A stretch of 64,000 nt of DNA from Psychrobacter sp. BI730 (GTDB taxonomy: Bacteria > Pseudomonadota > Gammaproteobacteria > Pseudomonadales > Moraxellaceae). The position numbers were made by a program, and so were the translations under genes. The notes under the pieces were generated by a model. That model ran no database searches and had not been told where the DNA came from. It saw only the letters and a list, made by a program, of their open reading frames with translations. Each line of letters begins with the position of its first letter. Position 1 is the first letter of the stretch. Shown piece after piece: positions 58,107-64,000 of the stretch. The stretch covers positions 124,001-188,000 of the forward strand of contig NZ_JAATTV010000003.1 in the NCBI RefSeq assembly GCF_013414195.1, read 5' to 3'.

Positions 58107-58183
58107 GGCGGTTGTAGCTCAGTTGGTAGAGCCCCGGGTTGTGATCTCGGTTGTCGTGGGTTCGAGTCCCATCAGTCGCCCCA
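58107..58183 (+). tRNA. tRNA-His (GTG)
   Basis: Includes the extra G at position -1 opposite C73, diagnostic for tRNA-His. Anticodon loop TTGTGAT (GTG); encoded CCA. Confidence 0.96.
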
Positions 58184-58625
58184 TATTTTATTCTGTATGT
58201 ATCTACATACAAATCATATCTTAATCTAAAAATATATCAGTAATAGCACTCGCCCTTGATGGCGATTTTTTTATGCCTATTCGATTTTATCTCTATATTA
58301 TCTTTATAATATTAAATAGATTGAGTTTGATAGCACCTTCAATACTAGATAATCCCCCAAATTCTTATCAACATTTCCTGTAGCTTTCCCTTAAGGCCTA
58401 GCGTGACTGTGTCTACTCTATTATTGTTTAGTAATTCTAATAAGTAAATAGACATGGCGTTTTAAATGATGCATTATGCTTAAGTGTTATCACATCCATT
58501 GTATTTAATAAAAATTATTTATTGGAGCAAGTATTGGCATAGAGCAAACCGACAGAACTTGTTATTAAGAGTATTATTTTTTTAAGATGAATCGTTATTA
58601 ATCTGCATTATTGAGGAATTGATTG
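58184..58625. other. Spacer between tRNA cluster and AraC regulator
   Basis: About 440 bases. It holds the tRNA terminator (58250-58272) and a short inverted repeat TGTATGTA/TACATACA at about 58194-58211. No gene or integrase remnant was seen. Confidence 0.4.
58250..58272 (+). terminator. Terminator of the tRNA cluster
   Basis: TCGCC/GGCGA stem, 6-base loop, then seven T, 67 bases past tRNA-His. Confidence 0.75.
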
Positions 58626-59561
58626 ATGGACGCACTGAGTGTATTGCTACAAAACGTGCATTTATTTGAGACTAAGTATTATCGTCTAAATGGCACTGGC
58701 AATTGGTCTTATTCTATTACTAGAAAAGACACCATTTTATTTTACTTGGTAATGTCTGGCGGTTTTTGCATCGATGTTGGTAATGGTCTACGAGAAGCTC
58801 GCGCTGGCGATATGATCATGATTCCGAATGCACACAAGCATGTGAGTTATGCACTCAACCATCATGGCGATGTTGCTGAGTCGCTTGATGAGCTATTGAG
58901 TAATTGTACCGAGCGTACACTTGATATCGATGGCGATGGAGACCCCAATTCATCTTTGATACTGATCGAATGTAAGTACGACAAAGAGATGATTAACCCT
59001 CTGTTGTCAGTACTGCCACCGATATTGCCTGAACTCAATGATGCTGCTGACGGTCGATTTGAAGTGATTGATGTAGAGATAAAGCTGCTAACACTAGAAG
59101 CTGAGCGTGAACGTATGGGTAAAACGGCTGTAATCAATCATTGGGCAAGCATCATGATGATTGAGTGTTTGCGCGTCTATATTGAAAGCTTACCTGAAGC
59201 CACAGAAAACTGGCTCAAAGCCATGAAGGATCCATTTTTGACCAAGGCACTAGCCGCGATGCATGGTGCACCGAGTGAGAGCTGGACCATTCATCAGCTT
59301 GCTGAAGTGGCAGGGATGTCGCGTTCTAGCTTTGCACAGCGTTTTAAAGACACTGTTGGTATGCCGCCACTGACTTATCTGATTGATTACCGCTTACGAT
59401 TGGCGGCTCGCTATTTACGCTTACAGCAAAACAGTATTAGCCGTATCAGCGAGATGGTGGGTTATGCTTCAGATTCAACTTTTAGTCAAGCATTTAAACG
59501 TGTGTATGGTGTCTCGCCAAAAGCGTACCGTCAGCAGTATCGACAGCACAATCTTGCATAG
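58626..59561 (+). CDS. AraC-family regulator with N-terminal cupin domain
   Basis: 311 residues from ATG 58626 (GAGGAA upstream); TTG 58623 is one codon earlier. N-terminal cupin-like sensor (GGFCIDVGNGLREARAGDMIMIPN) and a C-terminal double HTH (WTIHQLAEVAGMSRSSFAQRFKD; ISRISEMVGYASDSTFSQAFKR). Ligand and targets unknown. It stands alone with no obvious operon; the next gene is 389 bases away. Confidence 0.88.
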   Translation: MDALSVLLQNVHLFETKYYRLNGTGNWSYSITRKDTILFYLVMSGGFCIDVGNGLREARAGDMIMIPNAHKHVSYALNHHGDVAESLDELLSNCTERTLDIDGDGDPNSSLILIECKYDKEMINPLLSVLPPILPELNDAADGRFEVIDVEIKLLTLEAERERMGKTAVINHWASIMMIECLRVYIESLPEATENWLKAMKDPFLTKALAAMHGAPSESWTIHQLAEVAGMSRSSFAQRFKDTVGMPPLTYLIDYRLRLAARYLRLQQNSISRISEMVGYASDSTFSQAFKRVYGVSPKAYRQQYRQHNLA

Positions 59562-59570
59562 TTAAAATTC

Positions 59571-59648
59571 TAATTCTAATTCTAATTCTAATTCTAGTTC
59601 TAGTTCTAGTTCTAGTTCTAGTTCTAGTTCTAGTTCTAGTTCTAGTTT
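59571..59648. repeat. Hexanucleotide tandem repeat (TAATTC)4(TAGTTC)8
   Basis: Four perfect TAATTC units (59571-59594) then eight perfect TAGTTC units (59595-59642) and a degenerate TAGTTT. It begins 10 bases after the AraC-gene stop. Units switch from one variant to the other once. Confidence 0.97.
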
Positions 59649-59676
59649 CTGTTTATTTAAATAGAATCTCGACGAT

Positions 59677-59716
59677 AAGCGCTAAGGTCATTTACATGTC
59701 CTTGGCGCTTTTTTTA
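59677..59716 (+). terminator. Terminator after the hexamer repeat
   Basis: AAGCGC/GCGCTT plus AAGG/CCTT stem, then seven T. It ends the AraC-gene transcript, which would contain the hexamer repeat. Confidence 0.8.
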
Positions 59717-59950
59717 ATTTGTGAATATATATTGTTTATAAACGTTGAGTCACTCATATCTATAAGACCTTTGGTAACTTGCTATGGCTATTTTAGTTAA
59801 GGGCAGCTGACATTGAGTCTGTGTTCAGGTACTATGGGTTGATGAGTCGTCAAGACAAAAGCGTTGATGTTATAGCGCGTTATATGTCCTTATAGGATAG
59901 GCATATAAAAGGATCAAGACGATGTTTATTTTCGCTGCTGATGGTATGTT

Positions 59951-61012
59951 ATGACTGAACCGACCGCAAAGCTAAATGCAGGAAGCAATGGCCAACAAGA
60001 GACCATTACAACTGCTAAAACAGAAAGTAATGTTGATAAAAACACTGCTATAGAGAACCCGCATGTCAGCAAAGATGCGCCGAAAAATGAGTCGGTAGAG
60101 ACACCTGATAAGGCGGCGTTATTGACGATGTTTACCTTATCAGATGCTGATGAGGTAACAACTGAAGCAGTAATATCTGAGTCATCCGATAGCCTTACAG
60201 TAGCTGCAAAACCTGTGGTTCAAGAAACCAATATCGCTACGCAGCGTGTTGCGCTTTATCGTGCTCAGCATGAGCGTACTCGACTGTTATATATGGCATC
60301 TGCCAATACGCGTCCTACTTACTTAGTACAAACCCTGAAGCCGCAATTCGCAGAATATCAGCAATATTTACTTGCGCAGCAGCTTGATAAACGTGGGTTG
60401 ATGGATACGGATACGCTCGAAAGACTCTGGCAGCAGCTGCATGTGGTCGATGATATTATTGCAGATATCGTGCTTCATATGCCTGCACAGCAGCCCGCCG
60501 GTTGGCAGCTGACGACTCAAGATGGTCGCAATCCATTGTGCTTTGCTACGGTCGGTAAGTTAAAGCACAGCAAGCCAATTCGCGACCAAGGTAGCCTCAA
60601 TAGTTATGTACTTGGGCACTTTGGCGTGAGTAGTTTTACCTACGATCGAGGCTATTATATCGGTCATGTGGTTGGTTATTTATTCAGCTGTTATTATTGT
60701 GCCCATCTGTCGATTACTTATGGCGTCACAGCCCTTGGCCAGCAAGTCGTGGCTGACTATGATTACGCCAGTCTTGAAACCCCGCATATGGTTAGATTAT
60801 TACAAGGTCTTGACGGTTATTGCAAAAAACGTATTTATCAGTTGGCTGTCATCTGCGCGCGCTTGAGTGTTTTTGCGAGTGACAAACGCATTGAAAGAAT
60901 GCTAATCGCTGAGGTCAATGACTTTGATAAAAAACTACAGCAGCAGCATCTGGATGTCTTGTTATTACAAGGTTTAATGCCTGATAGTAATGACTCAACG
61001 CCACTGCTCTAA
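59951..61012 (+). CDS. Hypothetical protein, 353 residues, upstream of gspF
   Basis: The first about 95 residues are polar and disordered (Lys/Asn/Glu/Thr-rich). The rest is a compact helical domain beginning RVALYRAQHERTRLLYMAS, with an aromatic centre (FTYDRGYYIGHVVGYLFSCYY in part) and VICARLSVFASDKRIERM. No signal peptide or transmembrane segment is clear. Not recognised. It is 83 bases upstream of gspF on the same strand, so it may be co-transcribed. Confidence 0.75.
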   Translation: MTEPTAKLNAGSNGQQETITTAKTESNVDKNTAIENPHVSKDAPKNESVETPDKAALLTMFTLSDADEVTTEAVISESSDSLTVAAKPVVQETNIATQRVALYRAQHERTRLLYMASANTRPTYLVQTLKPQFAEYQQYLLAQQLDKRGLMDTDTLERLWQQLHVVDDIIADIVLHMPAQQPAGWQLTTQDGRNPLCFATVGKLKHSKPIRDQGSLNSYVLGHFGVSSFTYDRGYYIGHVVGYLFSCYYCAHLSITYGVTALGQQVVADYDYASLETPHMVRLLQGLDGYCKKRIYQLAVICARLSVFASDKRIERMLIAEVNDFDKKLQQQHLDVLLLQGLMPDSNDSTPLL

Positions 61013-61095
61013 GCGTTGAATGTCAAATTAATAAATTTCTATTAAGTCATAAATTATAACTGTCTACCTGTAAGCCTCTTAGGATATCTGTTGCC

Positions 61096-62298
61096 ATGCC
61101 TGCCTATCATTTCAAAGCGCTTGACGACCATGGCGTTGTCCAAAAAGGCTTGCTAGAAGGGGATTCTGCGCGGCAAATTCGCCAGCAGCTGCGTGATAAG
61201 CAATGGACACCAGTTGAAGTCAACCCGGTCAATGACAGACAGAGTCAGAGCAAAAACCGCTACAAAAAACCGTCTGCATACGAGCTGGCATTGCTGACAC
61301 GTCAGCTATCTGTGCTACTAGCAGCGGGTATCCCACTTGAGGAAACCTTGGCAGCGGTTGCTAAGCAATCTCCAAAGACTCATATCAAATCCCTAATGCT
61401 TGCGGTACGCTCACATGTCTTGGAAGGGCTCAGCTTAGCACGTTCTCTGCAACAAGCTGCTAGCTTTCCACCGTTATATATCGCTACGATTGCTGCAGGC
61501 GAAAAATCTGGCCATCTTGACCTTATCCTCAATCAGCTAGCAGACTACACCGAAAACCGTTTTGCCCTCCAAAAGAAAATCCAAGGGGCTATGGTCTATC
61601 CAATTGTCCTGATGGTAATGGCAATTGCGGTAATTATGGGGCTGATGAGCTTCGTCGTGCCCAAAATTGTCAAAGTCTTTGAACAGTCTGAGCAAGCACT
61701 GCCTTTAATTACTCAAATCGTTCTCACGCTATCGAATATCATTACTCAGTGGTGGTGGTTAATATTACTGGTATTGGCAAGTACCGCATTTTTATTCTAC
61801 CGTTTTGCCCAAACGCAAGCAGGTAAATTAACTATCGATAGCGTGGTGCTTAGATTGCCGATACTAGCTAGATTGTCCAAAGGTCTGAATGCCGCGCGGT
61901 TTGCCAGTACCCTTGCGATACTAGTACGATCAGGGGTGCCACTGATTGAGGCATTACATATTGGGGCTGCGGTCACGACCAATTTACATATCCAAAAAAC
62001 GATTATTACTGCGGCTGATAGGGTCACAGAAGGCTCCAGCTTGTCTAGTCAACTAGAGAAATCTACTTACTTTCCACCGATGATGGTACAGATGATAAAA
62101 AGCGGAGAAAACTCAGGCGAGCTTGAAAATATGCTGAGCCGTGCCGCCAATATGCAGGAGGCAGAAGCAACCAATTTTATCAGCACCTTATTATCATTAC
62201 TTGAGCCTTTAATGCTGGTGTTGATGGGCGTAGTAGTTATGATTATTGTAATGGCGGTTATGCTACCTATCGTTAATATGAACGATTTAGCAGGCTAG
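61096..62298 (+). CDS. gspF: Type II secretion inner membrane protein GspF
   Basis: 400 residues. Inner-membrane platform protein next to GspE. Two GspF domains, each with ARFASTLAILVRSGVPLIEAL-type sequence (given in part) and LTRQLSVLLAAGIPLEETL; three membrane helices (about 170-190, 215-235, 370-390). Start MPAYHFKALDDHGVVQKG is typical. Confidence 0.96.
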   Translation: MPAYHFKALDDHGVVQKGLLEGDSARQIRQQLRDKQWTPVEVNPVNDRQSQSKNRYKKPSAYELALLTRQLSVLLAAGIPLEETLAAVAKQSPKTHIKSLMLAVRSHVLEGLSLARSLQQAASFPPLYIATIAAGEKSGHLDLILNQLADYTENRFALQKKIQGAMVYPIVLMVMAIAVIMGLMSFVVPKIVKVFEQSEQALPLITQIVLTLSNIITQWWWLILLVLASTAFLFYRFAQTQAGKLTIDSVVLRLPILARLSKGLNAARFASTLAILVRSGVPLIEALHIGAAVTTNLHIQKTIITAADRVTEGSSLSSQLEKSTYFPPMMVQMIKSGENSGELENMLSRAANMQEAEATNFISTLLSLLEPLMLVLMGVVVMIIVMAVMLPIVNMNDLAG

Positions 62299-62699
62299 AT
62301 TCAGTCGCTAGCCTATGATTCATTATGCTATTCACATACAGACAGCTTCCTATCTCCAAAACCTCTATTTAGTTCTCTTTTACTCTATTCATATCACCTA
62401 ACTTGCTTGCTAAACCTTGGACTAGCTTTCTTAAGGTTTGCTTACTGTTGTATATTGTTGAACGAACGCTATTTTTGCTATGGCAAACGCCAGCACCGCG
62501 CTATAGTAAGCACGTTTTAATAGTCATACATTTGATGTCAGCTAATATTTAACTTTGGCTAAGATAGCAAATTCAAACTGGGTGCAGCGCTGGATAAAAA
62601 TAAAACCATGGTTTATAGTGACAATAGTTTCAGAGCTCATTGATATATCATTGATGAGAGCCACAATAGAACGCCACTTTTACTATTTACATAACTGTG
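62299..62699. other. gspF-gspG intergenic region
   Basis: About 400 bases with no gene. Long for genes of one machine, and no terminator was recognised after gspF. Confidence 0.35.
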
Positions 62700-63257
62700 A
62701 TGACCAAAGCGATGACTATGACTGACAAATTCCAAGTAAATATGACGCCAAGAAGTGCTATTCACGATACGCAATCCCATTCAAATATTGTAAGTGACCA
62801 AAAGATTGCCTCTTCAGCTATGCAGCGCAGTGTGAGGACAAAGTCTGGTCAAGCAGGATTCACTCTTATCGAGATTATGGTTGTTATTGTGATCTTAGCC
62901 ATTCTTGCTGGGTTAGTGGTACCAAAAGTAGTTGGTCAAAGTGATAAGGCCCGTGTTAAAACAACTGAAACAGCGCTTGCCACTGTCTCAAATGCGTTAG
63001 ATATGTATAAGGTTGATAATTCACGCTATCCAACGACCGCTCAAGGGTTAGAAGCGCTTACGACACCGCCAGCTGATGCAAAAAACTATCCTGAAGGTGG
63101 GTATATTAAAGGGGGCTATCCAACTGATGGCTGGGAAAATGAGATGCAGTATGTTGCACCAGGTAGTGAAGGGCGACCTTACGATTTATTTTCGTTAGGT
63201 GCTGATGGTCAACAAGGTGGTGAAGGTCAAGATGCGGATCTTTATGCTCAACTATAA
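62700..63257 (+). CDS. gspG: Type II secretion major pseudopilin GspG
   Basis: Prepilin cut after Gly in SGQAGFTLIEIMVVIV; the mature pseudopilin has the GspG features of YPTTAQGLEAL and PYDLFSLGADGQ with calcium-site Asp residues near the end. From ATG 62700 the leader before the cut would be about 53 residues, very long. ATG 62820 (MQRSVRTKSGQAG) gives a normal 13-residue leader, but has no ribosome binding site either. The mature part is certain, the start not. Confidence 0.94.
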   Translation: MTKAMTMTDKFQVNMTPRSAIHDTQSHSNIVSDQKIASSAMQRSVRTKSGQAGFTLIEIMVVIVILAILAGLVVPKVVGQSDKARVKTTETALATVSNALDMYKVDNSRYPTTAQGLEALTTPPADAKNYPEGGYIKGGYPTDGWENEMQYVAPGSEGRPYDLFSLGADGQQGGEGQDADLYAQL

Positions 63258-63351
63258 AGCTTAATAACAGACGTATAGTGAATAAGTTCTGATACTGATA
63301 TAGCTTTGTAGAATGAAACATTAGTTCATCGATGCACTTTCAACAATTTAT

Positions 63352-63393
63352 AAATATCAACCAATATTCCTTTATTGGTTGATATTTTTTATC
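63352..63393 (+). terminator. Terminator of gspG
   Basis: 14-bp stem AAATATCAACCAAT/ATTGGTTGATATTT, 8-base loop, T-run following. Confidence 0.85.
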
Positions 63394-63502
63394 AGTAGAT
63401 AAATCGCCTACTGTTCAATACAAGTTTGATAGCCAGTGCTATAAATATATCTAAGCGCTCAGCAAAATAGTCATCGCAAACTGTAATTAAAGGTAATTAT
63501 CT

Positions 63503-64000
63503 ATGTCGATTCAACAGTCTAATAAATATTTTTCTAAAAACCTTTATAAATTGGTTCTAACTGTTGCAAGCACTTCATTAGTAACGGTTCTGTCAATGAC
63601 ATCGATCAGTGTACAAGCAGCAGGGTTAAATGACTTATTTAAAAATAGCTCCTCGGCAAAATCAAAGTTCTTACCAGTGGATGAAGCCTTTCAGATGGTC
63701 AGTAATACCAAAGCGACTTCCAAAGGCACGCGGTTGTCGATCAGTTTTGAAATTACGCCAGGGCATTATGTCTATAAGGATAAGCTTACGTTGAGCTTCC
63801 CTAAAGGAATAAACGCCACTCCATTCACTTTCAATCAAGCACCAGTATCAATCAATGATCCGACCTTTGGTCAGGTTCCTGTATTTACGCAAAGAAGCGT
63901 CATTGCAACCACGACACTGACGACCAGTAATGGTAAGGGTGCCAAAAATGCGCCTATTATTATTGGTTGGCAAGGGTGTGCAACCGCTGGCCTATGCTAT
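63503..64000 (+). CDS. dsbD: Thiol:disulfide interchange protein DsbD, N-terminal part (cut by window end)
   Basis: The first 166 codons only; the frame stays open to the last base. AAAGG precedes ATG 63503. A signal peptide (about 1-38, ending VQAAG) is followed by the periplasmic alpha domain with FEITPGHYVYKDKL and the redox motif WQGCATAGLCY containing the two reactive cysteines. DsbD carries electrons from thioredoxin to periplasmic isomerases. The membrane and C-terminal domains lie beyond the window. Confidence 0.9.
   Translation, partial: MSIQQSNKYFSKNLYKLVLTVASTSLVTVLSMTSISVQAAGLNDLFKNSSSAKSKFLPVDEAFQMVSNTKATSKGTRLSISFEITPGHYVYKDKLTLSFPKGINATPFTFNQAPVSINDPTFGQVPVFTQRSVIATTTLTTSNGKGAKNAPIIIGWQGCATAGLCY

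Noticed and set aside
59571..59648. CRISPR-like array
   Set aside because: Hexamer tandem repeat without spacers; no cas genes in the window.

Overview
The window reads as a chromosomal segment of a Moraxellaceae gammaproteobacterium, most likely Psychrobacter. This rests on a moderately AT-rich housekeeping background, dispersed type II secretion genes (gspE, gspF and gspG in separate places), a bacterial wax ester synthase/DGAT, the neighbours rpsU-yqeY-tsaD and rpoN-hpf, and many short palindromic repeats between genes. The species is inferred from protein resemblance recalled without any database search.

Layout. 0-0.9 kb: 3' end of purL. 1.3-3.5 kb: a clearly AT-richer two-gene cassette, an ABC/AAA15-type ATPase overlapping a DUF4435/TOPRIM protein by ATGA, which is the architecture of the PARIS (AriA-AriB) anti-phage system. 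3.7-12.2 kb (mostly minus strand): a small unknown gene, tdh-kbl threonine catabolism, pdxJ, an AmiD-like amidase lipoprotein, an APC permease, a YiiM-like MOSC protein, rsfS and nadD. 12.4-16 kb: ackA-pta. 16.8-20.9 kb: lptM, lysA, dapF, xerC. 21-29.1 kb: a nitrilase-fold amidase, rpoN, hpf, thiS, a DUF423 protein, rpoH, a TusA-like protein and a BepA-like M48 protease. 29.2-33.5 kb: yqeY, rpsU, a 325-bp MITE, two low-complexity acidic lipoproteins (one a cytochrome c), tsaD and crcB. 33.5-34.9 kb: a small AT-rich island with two orphan genes and a possible relic. 34.9-39.9 kb: metR, a potGHI-type polyamine ABC transporter without its binding protein, and a beta-carbonic anhydrase. 40-50.9 kb: gloA, an mscS channel, a cytochrome c', hemF, ribA, dxs, suhB, WS/DGAT and thiG. 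51-64 kb: gspE, a secreted RidA, a DUF4442 protein, an McrBC-type restriction pair, three tRNAs (Pro-TGG, Arg-TCT, His-GTG), an AraC regulator followed by a hexanucleotide tandem repeat, an unknown gene, gspF, gspG and the start of dsbD.

How it fits together. Most genes are core metabolism (purine, pyridoxal, NAD, acetate, lysine/peptidoglycan, heme, riboflavin, isoprenoid and thiamine pathways) and envelope functions. The accessory content is in three places: the PARIS-like cassette between purL and the tdh side, the small island between crcB and metR, and the McrBC pair between the gspE side and a tRNA cluster. Two unrelated nucleic-acid defence systems about 50 kb apart, plus a scattered family of 0.1-0.15 kb elements bounded by TATAGTC/GACTATA, are the most notable points. 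No CRISPR array, rRNA, prophage or complete insertion sequence was seen.
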